64,000 bases of DNA from the NCBI GenBank assembly GCA_037893225.1, contig JAZGUH010000026.1:682001-746000 (forward strand), read 5' to 3'. This document shows positions 16,769 to 28,837 of the stretch, in pieces. The stretch comes from Hippasteria phrygiana. Taxonomy: Eukaryota; Echinodermata; Asteroidea; Valvatida; Goniasteridae. The notes beneath the pieces are model-generated. The model made no database searches. It worked only from the letters and a program-made list of their open reading frames with translations, and was not told where the DNA came from. The position numbers and the translations under genes are program-made. The first letter of the stretch is position 1. Each line of letters starts with the position of its first letter.

Positions 16769-19545
16769 AGAGTTGATCTCTTCCACAAAAATATGTGTAT
16801 ATGTAAATGACAACAGACTATTTTCATAGCCAGTTCAATTTGATACCTCACTGTCACTGTTAATTCGATACCTCATTGTTGGCCATTCCTGTTGGTCAGG
16901 AGCCAGTCACATGGGCTTGCAATCAGGGCTGATAAGAGCGAGGGGAAAACATGGGAAAATTGAGTAAGGTGCATTATATGACGTATACCAATATCCATGC
17001 ATATGCACAAAACACTGTATGTGCAAATGCGTGCGATAGACAATCTGCAGAGCACCTGTGCATGCTCACAGTACTTCTAGGATGAATGGGAAAAGGTGGG
17101 CTGCAAAGCCATATTTTAAAACTTTTATTGTAAGAGGTTTGATAAAAAGGTATTTATGAATGGGAATAAAAGTCTAATCTCACTAGATTCGATGGACATT
17201 GTACTTTAAACATTTGAATTCCCAATTCTCACACATTGTGAAAGGTCTATACTGTACTAGGCATCACTCATATGCAAAAGATTTGTTCTCATAATAGCAA
17301 GAGTATCTTTAGTCTGGGGGTTTCGAGCTTTGAATGAGCATGTGTGACCTTCTAAGTCAGTGTACCAGACGTGATTCAAATGTAGCTTGCAAGAGAGCAT
17401 TGGTTTTTGTTGTGGTTCCATAATGTATATAAATAATGGCTTATTTAAAATGCTTAGCAGAAGCAGGTAGCCTGGTAAAGAGGCTCTTTGAAATTGGCCA
17501 CTTGATCAGGGGCGGATCTAGGATTCTTTGTAGGGGGGGGGGGTTCTTAATCTTTTTGTCATACATTTGGCCAAAAAGTCGAATTCCAAAATGTTTCGCT
17601 TGCGTACAAAATTGTATGGGGGGGGGGGGGGGGTCTGACACATTTGCTCAATGTTCGTGGGGCCATTTAACCTCTTTGTTTTGTTCAATACGCACAAAAT
17701 AAGACCTTTACAGGGTTTTGCTTTTCTTTTCTGGTTTGCTACGGTACTTTAGGTGTAGGCCTTACAAGCAAAAAAATTAATAAATAAAACAAATTTGCAA
17801 TTAGCATGGAGGGGGGGGGGGATGAACTACAAATATATCGGGTATGAATCGAATGCATATCACCAAAATAGTATCATGACATTTTTCTCTTTGAAATGAT
17901 TTCTCACTGTCCCAGATCAGGATACAGATACTGAGCATGAGATATCTACCCACAACAAATCTAAACTGTCTGTGTCCAATCCAAGTTAGTGCAGAGTTAC
18001 ATGATGTTGACTTTGTTTTACACACCCTTGTTTGTGTTGCATGCCTTGTGTGGACATTCCTTGGTTCTCATGTAGTCAAGAAAAAACATGTTTTAAAACC
18101 CACATACACTTACAGTTTTAACGCTTTGGATGTGGAATTTCGACTGTGATGTCCTTGACTACTCTACTTAATTTTACTACTGATAACCCTAACACCAAAA
18201 TTGCCGCTAAGTTTTAAGACCACTTTTCAGAAAGTGGAAGACCTTGTGTGGACGTGTGCAAGCCGACATAATAACGTCTTGAGATCCTGCATTGCGTGGA
18301 CATTTTTGTTCGCAGGTCAACACAGTGAATCTCGTACACCCCCTCATTATCCTATACAGTTTGAACTTGTTCTTGGTAGCTAGACACCTCATGATTACTA
18401 ATCCGTGACCTGATCTATTGTGAATAACTTGTCAAAGAGCAGTCTTGGGCGGCATAATGATCTTAACTTTTGGATGAATTTTTGTATGATGAATTTTTGA
18501 TATATTTGGGGTTAAATTCTGTATACTTTGTTGACTCGCACTGCATTTGACACCGTCTACCATCATGAAATGTGTTGCAGGCATTGAAATTACTTAATCT
18601 TTGGAAAGGTCGGCGATGTATGCATTAATTGTGAAATATGCTTAATCTAAGCTGCTTTAGTTTGATTAGTCCGATTGTGCGAAACTAACTGCAATGTGTT
18701 TAAAAAAGTCTTTCACTTTGTCATTGTAACAATTGATATCTCGGAGAATAGATGTTGAATTGATTACGGAGAAGGAAACACGAGCCTCAACCCTCAAGCC
18801 ATTAAGAGTTCTTCCCTGATAATTTCTATGGTTAATGGTCAAATTAAATCATATCAATACAGTTGGGAGAAAAATGTGAAATATCTAAATTGATATTGGT
18901 GAATAATTTATTGTATTGACACTATTAAAAGCAATATTGTATGCAAAAGTGATATTTGCAGCTTCGTTAGTCATATTTTGTTGACTTTCCAACTAAGGTA
19001 GAATTAGCCATAAGATGTTGGATGCTGGCACAGTGAAGTATTATCAGAGATGGGTTCTGTACAACAGCTTAAAGGTTTATAACACGAGAGGTTTTTATGA
19101 GTGGAAGAACTCATGGAAGGAATTACATACATGTATATTGCATGACTGACTTCAGCTGTATTTGAATACGATAAATCTTGTATGAAATATATTTTTTCAA
19201 CTTGAACGTGTAAGGAATAAAATGACAACAAAATCGAAATTTATAGATGAAAGCGTTGTACTTTATTCATGTTTGTGAGATTTGATTTTTGTGCAGTCCC
19301 CTCTTTGTATGGGTGTTTTCGGCCTTATTTTTCCCCTCGTTACCTTAATTCTTTTTAAAATACAAAATTAGAATACCGGTGTACAATCCTTCACTTTTCT
19401 CCCCTGCGGGTTGACAAAAAATGATTTGAAAGTTGCGGGAACTCCGAGGTGAAGGGCTAGGAATGTCCTTTGTCATTCAAATTCAAGTTTGAGAAAATGT
19501 TAGTTTATGCAAATTAATGAGAATCGGTGGCACCGAAAGATTACA
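16769..19545. other. gene-poor DNA
   Basis: No gene was recognised. A GGGCGGATCTAGGATTC segment with poly-G runs lies at 17508-17640, one end of a family also seen at 48651. The rest is AT-rich with short random ORFs. Confidence 0.5.
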
Positions 19546-19697
19546 GACGTCAGTTGGCACAACTGGCTCCAAACAAATGGAGATTTCGACTGTTCCTTTA
19601 ACAGCCAGTCGTGCAAACACATTGACACAGAATAACAAAAGTATCCTGGTTCAAAACATTGCATTGACGTCATCACTTGGATACTCTACGTCCAGGG
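19546..19697. repeat. dispersed repeat paired with 29474-29588
   Basis: Carries GACGTCAGTTGGCA, TGCAAACACATTGACACA and ACATTGCATTGACGTCATCA. The same motifs occur in the same order at 29474-29588. Confidence 0.55.
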
Positions 19698-19775
19698 GTA
19701 AAATAAGGGTTTTTTTGTTTTGAAAAAGTGCCATTTGATTCGTGGTTTAGCTCACTCTGTGATTTCGAAAGGAGG

Positions 19776-20258
19776 AGCCACAGTCAGCAAAGCCGCAAAG
19801 CAAGGGTAACCACAAAGTAAGCAAAGCCACAAAGGGAGAGTAGCCACAAAGTTAGCAAAGCCACAAACTGAAGGTAGCCACAAAGTTAGCAAAGCCACAA
19901 AGGGAGAGTAGCCACAAAGTTAGCAAAGCCACAAAGTGAAGGTAGCCACAAAGTTAGCAAAGCCACAAAGCGAGGGTAGCCACAAAGTTAGCAAAGCCAC
20001 AAAGCGAGGGTAGCCACAAAGTTAGCAAAGCCACAAAGCGAGGGTAGCCACAAAGTTAGCAAAGCCACAAAGCGAGGGTAGCCACAAAGTTAGCAAAGCC
20101 ACAAAGTGAGGGTAGCCACAGAGTTAGCAAAGCCACAAAGTGAGGGTAGCCACAGAGTTAGCAAAGCCACAAAATGAGAGTAGCCACAGAGTTAGCAAAG
20201 CCACAAAGTTAGCAAAGCCACAAAGCGAGGGGAGCCACAAGTTAGCAAAGCCACAATT
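19776..20258. repeat. 34-bp minisatellite
   Basis: About 13 copies of a 34-bp unit built from AGCAAAGCCACAAAGCG and AGGGTAGCCACAAAGTT. Minor variants swap CAAAGTGA for CAAAGCGA. The minus strand gives a leucine-rich open frame only because the unit lacks stops there. Confidence 0.9.
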
Positions 20259-20269
20259 CTCGTCAAGGT

Positions 20270-21720
20270 TTGGGGGACGGAGCAAAAAAGCACACAACCA
20301 ACAGTACGTTAGGCCTAAGCATTTTGTACTCAGTGTCTCCTGTGTATCCTGGGCAATTTTCGAAGATGTGTGCTGATCTTCGTGTATTTGGTGCATACAA
20401 TGCATACTGGTGCATGTAAAAGCCATGCAATGACCCATAAAATGTATATATGGCAAGGTGGGAATTATTTAGGGACACTGACATAGCCATTCCGATCCCT
20501 CCCTGTCCCGCGGGATCGCCGCCGACGAGGGTAGCTAGTCCCAAGCTCAGTTTTGTAAAAGTGGAGTTTTTGAATCAGAAATAAAAGCCTTTCCTAAACA
20601 GGGGCGTGGCTGTAAGCAAGTTCTTACAAATTGTTTAATATTTGGGGTTCAAAAGGCGATTCCTTATGTATTAGTCCCGAAGTGACAAGCCCGAAGCCAT
20701 TTTTTATAAAAGTGGCATTTTCCCAAAGACTACAAAGCATTTTGAGAAATTAAGGTATGATTTAGCAGCTTTCTACAGATGTGTCCATTTCTGGGGTCCA
20801 CAACAGGATTTTTAACGGTGGAGCCATGCCCGCAGCCAGTTTTCACAAAAGAGCTGTACTTCTGAATCGGAAGTACCGCGTTTGCGAAAAATGACGATAG
20901 GTTTGCCTCCACCGTAAAAAATCCCCTCGTGGACCCCCGAAATGGACGATTTTGTCGGAAGCTGTTTAATTATACCTTAATTTCGCAAATGCCATTCCTG
21001 CTTCTGATTTACCAGTGCCGCATTTACGAAAAGGGGCTACAAGATTGCCGCCGCCAAGAAAAATCCTCTCATGGAACCTCAGATGCTCAGATACAGATAA
21101 TTTAGTAGGAAGCTGCTTATGGGCATTACTCAGTTTTGCAAAAGGACTGCATTTTTTATATAATCAGTGGGGCAACTTTTGCGGAAAAAATGGCGTGTAT
21201 AATTCGATACGCTCAAACAGCGGCGGCGACTTCTCTTCAAGGTGCTCCTATATCCGTACCCTATGGAGACATCGCCGACAATAATTTACAAGCTGCCTTG
21301 ACGCGATTCGACCGCGATAGGTCAATAGGATGAATAGGCCTCCACTTGGCAATTGACGTCAACGCAGCTTGTGAATTATTGTCCAATACTCCAATCACCT
21401 CAATTATAATTCCACGCGGAACGCGCAAAATCTGAGACAAACAAAATTACCACACAAAATTCCCATAGGGTTGTCTAAGGGGCGTGGTTAACTCGTAAAC
21501 GGCGATAGGTTAATTGTTAAGTGTTTTGTACTCGGTGTCTCTTGTGTATCCTGTAAAACTTTCGAAAATGTGTGCTGATCTTTGTGTACTCTGGTGCATA
21601 CTGGTGCATGTACAAGCCAATGACCCATAAAATGTACATGTTGGGGGCGGGGGGTCACTGCCAAGTGTCCCCCGTCCCCCCCGTGATCGCCGCCCATGAA
21701 AGCCACATAGAAGGAGCTAT
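20270..21720. other. duplicated segment and gene-poor DNA
   Basis: The stretch 20310-20530 (TTTTGTACTCAGTGTCTCC, TGACCCATAAAATGTA, GATCGCCGCC) recurs at 21520-21700 with similar spacing, so both belong to one repeat. Between them no gene is seen. Confidence 0.5.
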
Positions 21721-21859
21721 ACAAAGTGAATATCAGATATGCTTTCTTTGATCCCAAAATGGCTTCATAATACCCTTTCACGTCTCTAGAATTATTTGCA
21801 TACATATTTGGACAAAATTTACAAAATATGGCAAGGGGTACCCCTTGCCGCTTTTTTTT

Positions 21860-22770
21860 CCAGCCAAATAAAAAAGTTGCACTCAAATTTGCATCAGAGA
21901 TAGAGAATTAAATATGTCGTTGTTTGGCCAAAATAGAGAAAAAACGGCAAGGAAACCGGTTTGCATTTTTGGGGGGGTCGAAAAATAAGTTGCCCTCAAA
22001 TTTGCACCAGAGATAGAAAATAGAATGGAGACATCAGCCGTGCCGTGCAATATGCCGTTTGGGGGACAAAAACGGCAGGGGAACAGTTTGCCGTTTTTTC
22101 GAAATATTTCTGTCAGTATATGCTTTGTTTGATCCCAAAATGGCTTTCTAATACTCTTTCACGTCTCTAGAATCATTTTCAGCCAAATATGGAAACTACC
22201 GTTTTTAGGCAAAAATTTTACAAAACGGCAAGGGGAACGGTTTTCCGGGTTTTTTTTTTTTTTTTTTTTTTGGGGGGGGGGGGGGTCGAAAAACAAGTTG
22301 CCCTCAAATTTACACCAGAGATAGAAAATGGAACGGAGACATTAGCCGTGTCGTGCAATATACTTTTGTTTGGCCAAAATCTACAAAAACGGCAAGGTAA
22401 ACGGTTTGCCAATTTTCGGTCGAAAAAAAAAATGTCCTCAAATTTACACTAGAGATCAAGAAGTGAATGGAGAAATCAGCCGTGCCGTGCAATATGTCGT
22501 TGTTTGGCCAAAATAGACATAAACGGCAAAGAAAACAGTTTGCCCTTTTTTCAGTCGAAAAATAAGTTGCCCTCAAATTTACACCAGAGATAGAGAATTG
22601 AATGGAGACATATGCCGTTTTGGGAACAAAACGGCAAGGGTAACGGTTTGCCGTTTTACGAAATATTGCAATATTTCTGTCAGATATGCTTTCTTTGATC
22701 CCAAAATGGCTTTGTAATACTCTTTCACGTCTCTAGAATAATTTTCAGCCAAATCTGGAATTTACCGTTT
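21860..22770. repeat. tandem repeat of about 130 bp
   Basis: Units share AAGTTGCCCTCAAATTT, ACACCAGAGATAGA, AGCCGTGCCGTGCAATAT and ACGGCAAGG. The marker CAGAGATAG recurs near 21890, 22004, 22312, 22446 (as TAGAGATCA) and 22580. Poly-T and poly-G runs interrupt it near 22250. Confidence 0.75.
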
Positions 22771-22867
22771 TTAAAGATAAATTAGATTGAGTATACCGTT
22801 GACTCGCGTGTGCTAACATGATGATTCCGCGTTCCCGAAACGGTGGTCGTAGATTGGATTCCCAACT

Positions 22868-25800
22868 GGTGAAACAAAGTACGAATAAAAACCAATTAGA
22901 ACTCCAAATATTTAAAATTCAGGCGGCGATTCCGAAGGTTGGCGTGGCATAGTGGAAATGCACGGGTCTTCCACCCACATGACACTGGTTCGATCCCCGG
23001 TGAAGCGAAATTATGTTTCGTCAAGTACAAAACTGTACTTGAAGTATTTAAAATTTTGGCGGCAAGTCAACAACTGGCAGTGGCATGGTGCAAAGGTTTG
23101 GGATGTTAGATTGGATTGGTGGCAAGGCACGAAATTTCAGATCCCGAGACCCAGGTTCGAGCCACGTTTTAATAGAGTTCAGTTTTATTTTCGTTTATAT
23201 TAAAGTACGAAACTATACTTAGAAGTATTTAAACTTTCGGCGTTGATTCAGCAAATGCCGGTGGCTTGTTGAAAAACCACGGGGTTTTAGATGCTGAGAC
23301 CCAGGTTCGATCCACATTAGTTCAGTTCTATTTTCGTTTATATTAAAGTACGAAACTATACTACAAGTATTTAAAAATTGGACGAAGATTCAACAATTGA
23401 CGGTGGCTTGGTGGAAATGCGCGGGCTTTTAGATCCCGACACCCATGTTCGAGCCCGGTACTCACTAGTTCAGTTGTATTTCCCTTTATATTAAAGTACG
23501 ACAATATACTAGAAGTATTTAAAATGTTGGCGCCGAGACCCAGGATCGAGCCCCGGTATAGTAAAGTTTTATTTTCGTTTATATTAAAGTACGAAACTAT
23601 ACTACAAGTATTTAAAACTTTAGAGTCGATTCAACAAGTGCCGGTTGCTTCGTGAAAAAGCGTGGGACTTTAAATACCGATACCCAGGTTCGATCCCCGG
23701 TAGGCCTCGTTTTAGTTGTATTTTCCTTTATATTAAAGTACGAAACTATACTACAAGTATTTAAAACTTTATAGTCGATTGTACAAGTGCCGGTGGCTTG
23801 GTGGAAAAGCACGGGATTTTCAGCCCGAGACCCAGGTTCGAGTCCCGATAGTTCAGTTTTATTTTCGTTTATATTAAAGTACCAAACTAAAAGTATTACA
23901 AATGTTGGACTTAATTTATCAAGTGCCATTGGCTTATTGGAAAGCCTAGAGTTTTAGATCAGGAGACCCAGGTTCGAGCCCGGTAGTTCAGTTTTATTTT
24001 CCTTTATATTAAAGTACGAAACTATACTACAAGTATTTAAAACTTTAGAGTCGGTTCAACAAATGCCGGTGCCTTGGTGGAAAGGCCTAGAATTTTAGAT
24101 CCCGAGACCCAGGTTCGAGCCCCGGTAGTTCAGTTTTATTTTCCTTTATATTAAAGTACGAAACTATACTACAAGTATTTAAAACTTTAGAGTCATTTCA
24201 ACAAGTGCCGGTGGCTTGGTGGAAAAGCGTGGGACTTTAAATCCCGATACCCAGGTTCGATCCCCGGTAGTCCTCGTTGGGTTTTATTTTCCTTTATATT
24301 AAAGTACGAAACTATACTACAAGTATTTAAAACTTTATAGTCGATTGTACAAGTGCCGGTGGCTTGGTGGAAAAGCACGGGATTTTAGATAAGCCCGAGA
24401 CCCAGGTTCGAGTCCCGGTAGTTCAGTTTTATTTTCGTTTAGATTAAAGTACCAAACTAAAAGTATTAAAAATGTTGGACTTAATTCATCAAGTGCCATT
24501 GGCTTATTGGAAAAGCCTAGAATTTTAGATCAGGAGACCCAGGTTCGAGCCCGGTAGTTCAGTTTTATTTTCCTTTATATTAAAGTACGAAACTATACTA
24601 CAAGTATTTAAAACTTTATAGTCGTTTCAACAAATGCCAGTGGCTTGGTGGAAAAGCCTAGAATTTTAGATCCCGAGACCCAGGTTCGAGCCCCGGTAGT
24701 TCAGTTTTATTTTCCTTTATATTAAAGTACGAAACTATACTACAAGTATTTAAAACTTTAGAGGCGATTCAACAAATGCCAGTGGCTTGGTGGAAAAGCC
24801 TAGAATTTTAGATCCCGAGACCCAGGTTCGAGCCCCGGTAGTTCAGTTTTATTTTCCTTTATATTAAAGTACGAAACTATACTACAAGTATTTAAAACTT
24901 TATAATTGCTTCAACAAATGCCAGTGGCTTGGTGGAAAAGCCTAGAATTTTAGATCCCGAGACCCTGGTTCGATACCCTGTATATAGGCCTCGTTCAGTT
25001 TTATTTTCCTTTATATTAAAGTACGAAACTATACTACAAGTATTAAAAACTTTATAGTCGTTTCAACAAATGCCAGTGGCTTGGTGGAAAAGCCTAGAAT
25101 TTCAGATCCCGAGACCCAGGTTCGAGCCCGTGTAGTTCAGTTTTATTTTCCTTTATATTAAAGTACGAAACTATACTACAAGTATTTAAAACTTTATAAT
25201 TGCTTCAACAAATGCCAGTGGCTTGGTGGAAAAGCCTAGAATTTTAGATCCCGAGACCCAGGTTCGAGCCCCGGTAGTTCAGTTTTATTTTCCTTTATAT
25301 TAAAGTACGAAACTATACTACAAGTATTTAAAACTTTAGAGGCGATTCAACAAATGCCAGTGGCTTGGTGGAAAAGCCTAGAATTTTAGATCCCGAGACC
25401 CAGGTTCGAGCCCCGGTAGTTCAGTTTTATTTTCCTTTATATTAAAGTACGAAACTATACTACAAGTATTTAAAACTTTATAATTGCTTCAACAAATGCC
25501 AGTGGCTTGGTGGAAAAGCCTAGAATTTTAGATCCCGAGACCCAGGTTCGAGCCCCGGTAGTTCAGTTTTATTTTCCTTTATATTAAAGTACGAAACTAT
25601 ACTACAAGTATTTAAAACTTTAGAGGCGATTCAACAAATGCCAGTGGCTTGGTGGAAAAGCCTAGAATTTTAGATCCCGAGACCCAGGTTCGAGCCCCGG
25701 TAGTTCAGTTTTATTTTCCTTTATATTAAAGTACGAAACTATACTACAAGTATTTAAAACTTTATAGTCGCTTCAACAAATGCCAGTGGCTTGGTGGAAA

Positions 25801-28066
25801 AGCCTAGAATTTTAGATCCCGAGACCCTGGTTCGATACCCTGTATATAGGCCTCGTTCAGTTTTATTTTCCTTTATATTAAAGTACGAAACTATACTACA
25901 AGTATTCAAAACTTTATAGTCGTTTCAACAAATGCCAGTGGCTTGGTGGAAAAACCTAGAATTTTAGATCCCGAGACCTAGGTTCGAGCCCCTGTAGTTC
26001 AGTTTTATTTTCCTTTATATTAAAGTACGAAACTATACTACAAGTATTTAAAACTTTATAATTGCTTCAACAAATGCCAGTGGCTTGGTGGAAAAGCCTA
26101 GAATTTTAGATCCCGAGACCCAGGTTCGAGCCCCGGTAGTTCAGTTTTATTTTCCTTTATATTAAAGTACGAAACTATACTACAAGTATTTAAAACTTTA
26201 TAGTCGCTTCAACAAATGCCAGTGGCTTGGTGGAAAAGCCTAGAATTTTAGATCCCGAGACCCTGGTTCGATACCCTGTATATAGGCCTCGTTCAGTTTT
26301 ATTTTCCTTTATATTAAAGTACGAAACTATACAAGTATTAAAAACTTTATAGTCGTTTCAACAAATGCCAGTGGCTTGGTGGAAAAGCCTAGAATTTTAG
26401 ATCCCGAGACCCAGGTTCGAGCCCCGGTAGTTCAGTTTTATTTTCCTTTATATTAAAGTACGAAACTATACTACAAGTATTTAAAACTTTAGAGGCGATT
26501 CAACAAATGCCAGTGGCTTGGTGGAAAAGCCTAGAATTTTAGATCCCGAGACCCAGGTTCGAGCCCCGGTAGTTCAGTTTTATTTTCCTTTATATTAAAG
26601 TACGAAACTATACTACAAGTATTTAAAACTTTATAGTCGCTTCAACAAATGCCAGTGGCTTGGTGGAAAAGCCTAGAATTTTAGATCCCGAGACCCTGGT
26701 TCGATCCCCGGTATATAGGCCTCGTTCAGTTTTATTTTCCTTTATATTAAAGTACGAAACTATACTACAAGTATTAAAAACTTTATAGTCGTTTCAACAA
26801 ATGCCAGTGGCTTGGTGGAAAAGCCTAGAATTTTAGATCCCGAGACCCAGGTTCGAGCCCCGGTAGTTCAGTTTTATTTTCCTTTATATTAAAGTACGAA
26901 ACTATACTACAAGTATTTAAAACTTTAGAGGCGATTCAACAAATGCCAGTGGCTTGGTGGAAAAGCCTAGAATTTTAGATCCCGAGACCCAGGTTCGAGC
27001 CCCGGTAGTTCAGTTTTATTTTCCTTTATATTAAAGTACGAAACTATACTACAAGTATTTAAAACTTTATAGTCGCTTCAACAAATGCCAGTGGCTTGGT
27101 GGAAAAGCCTAGAATTTTAGATCCCGAGACCCAGGTTCGAGCCCCGGTAGTTCAGTTTTATTTTCCTTTATATTAAAGTACGAAACTATACTACAAGTAT
27201 TTAAAACTTTAGAGGCGATTCAACAAATGCCAGTGGCTTGGTGGAAAAGCCTAGAATTTTAGATCCCGAGACCCAGGTTCGAGCCCCTGTAGTTCAGTTT
27301 TATTTTCCTTTATATTAAAGTACGAAACTATACTACAAGTATTTAAAACTTTATAATTGCTTCAACAAATGCCAGTGGCTTGGTGGAAAAGCCTAGAATT
27401 TTAGATCCCGAGACCCAGGTTCGAGCCCCGGTCGTTCAGTTTTATTTTCCTTTATATTAAAGTACGAAACTATACTACAAGTATTTAAAACTTTATAGTC
27501 GCTTCAACAAATGCCAGTGGCTTGGTGGAAAAGCCTAGAATTTTAGATCCCGAGACCCAGGTTCGAGCCCCGGTCGTTCAGTTTTATTTTCCTTTATATT
27601 AAAGTACGAAACTATACTACAAGTATTTAAAACTTTATAGTCGCTTCAACAAATGCCAGTGGCTTGGTGGAAAAGCCTAGAATTTTAGATCCCGAGACCC
27701 AGGTTCGAGCCCCGGTAGTTCAGTTTTATTTTCCTTTATATTAAAGTACGAAACTATACTACAAGTATTTAAAACTTTAGAGGCGATTCAACAAGTGCTG
27801 GTGGCTTGGTGGAAAAGCGTGGGGTTTTAGATCCCGAGACCCAGGTTCGAGCCACGGTAATACAATTTTATTTCCGTTTATATTGAAGTACGAAACTATA
27901 CAATAAGTATTTTAAATTTTAGCGGAGTTTTAACAAGTGCTGTTGACTTGTTGGAAATGCATGGGATTTTAGATCCCGAGATCCCGGGTTCGAGACCTGG
28001 CTAACACAAGACGTTTTATTTTCGTTTATATTACGAAACTATTGCGAAACTATACTTTAAATATTA
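22868..28066 (+). repeat. tandem array of about 36 tRNA-like units
   Basis: About 36 units with a 142-bp period in the homogenised part (24600-27780) and more variable units at both ends. Each has an A-box-like TGGCTTGGTGG, a B box GGTTCGAGCCC or GGTTCGATCCC, and T-runs (TTTTATTTT) about ten bases beyond the tRNA-like part. The D stem GGCT/AGCC is kept. In outer units (23650, 24230, 27820, 27960) the anticodon stem GGGA/TCCC closes a 7-nt loop TTTTAGA or CTTTAAA, so the anticodon position reads TTA. The core units have lost this stem. The spacer is AT-rich (ATTAAAGTACGAAACTAT). The sequence reads as a satellite derived from a tRNA or SINE; transcription cannot be judged. Confidence 0.85.
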
Positions 28067-28082
28067 GAAACGAGTAATTTGG

Positions 28083-28215
28083 ACGGGGGGACCCAAGTGG
28101 TGGATGCGGGTGGTGTGTTACCCCCAGTGGTAGTGCGGCCCCGGTTCGATTCCCTGCCCCGACACTACCTGGGGTGAGGGGAAACCGCCCCGCTTCGAGA
28201 ACCGCCCCGGTTCTC
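28083..28215 (+). repeat. separate tRNA-like segment
   Basis: Contains a B box CCCCGGTTCGATTCCC and a GTAGTGCGG stretch upstream, then GAACCGCCCCGGTTC, a perfect short palindrome. It is unlike the adjacent array and may be a SINE head. It is too divergent to fold into a full cloverleaf by eye. Confidence 0.4.
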
Positions 28216-28294
28216 TATAAAACTGTATAAAATAAAATAAAATGGAATTTTGCATTTTTTTTTACAATAAATAACTAAACTTAAAAAGAATAAA

Positions 28295-28690
28295 ATGCCC
28301 TGCTGGAACTGCCTTGGACTCGAACCAAGGACTTCCAACACCAGAGTCAGAGAGCATATCCGTTATGCCAACTCGTCTTCTTACTCTTAGAAATTTGGAA
28401 CTAATATATAAAGAATTAACTGGATACATGACGAAGAAAAATAATTAATAGAATACAGCATGATTGAGAATCGAACTCGATACCTCCAACACCAAAGTCA
28501 GAGAGCATAACCACTATGCCAACTCGTCTTCTTACTACTACAAGGTATTTGGAAGTAATATATAAAGAATTCATAGGCTACATGACGAAAAAAAAGTATT
28601 AAAAGGACAAAGACCAGGTGGAATCGAACTCGATACCTCCAACAACAGAGTCAGAGAGTCTACCCAGTATACCAAATTGCCTCCATACTC
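28295..28690 (-). repeat. three tRNA-like units in the opposite orientation
   Basis: On the minus strand three units about 152 bp apart (B boxes near 28319, 28471 and 28624) carry A boxes TTGGCATAACGG, TTGGCATAGTGG and TTGGTATACTGG, B boxes GGTTCGAGTCC or AGTTCGATTC, and GCTCTCTGACT or ACTCTCTGACT in the anticodon region. Spacers share ATATAAAGAATT and TACATGACGA. They differ from the plus-strand array units. Confidence 0.7.
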
Positions 28691-28749
28691 CCGATGTACA
28701 GAAGTACTTTATAAAGTAATCTCAAATAAAATAAGCAAAACAAATATAA

Positions 28750-28837
28750 GTCATACGTCTCCCGATGAGGGGATCTGAAGTAACGCAAGAGGTGACTCTT
28801 GTGTTGGTTCAGATCCTATCAACGGAAGACATATGAC
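28750..28837. other. compact stacked-helix sequence
   Basis: Three nested helices: GTCATACGTCT with AGACATATGAC (one mismatch), GGATCTGAA with TTCAGATCC (9 bp, perfect), and AACGCAAGAG with CTCTTGTGTT (10 bp, one wobble) capped by GTGA, a GNRA-type tetraloop. Unpaired strands CCCGATGAGG and TATCAACGGA face each other between the first two. It looks like a structured RNA or a cruciform; family unknown. Confidence 0.55.

Noticed and set aside
20124..20456. 110-codon minus frame rich in Leu and Phe
   Set aside because: It is the antisense of the 34-bp minisatellite, where absence of stops is a by-product of the unit.
22868..28066. CRISPR array
   Set aside because: Regular repeats, but the 142-bp period has no unique spacers, and the genome is eukaryotic.
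28750..28837. Hammerhead ribozyme
   Set aside because: CCGATGAGG and CTGAAGT resemble the core, but no arrangement gives CUGANGA, GAAA and a free cleavage base. The 9-bp helix uses the bases needed.
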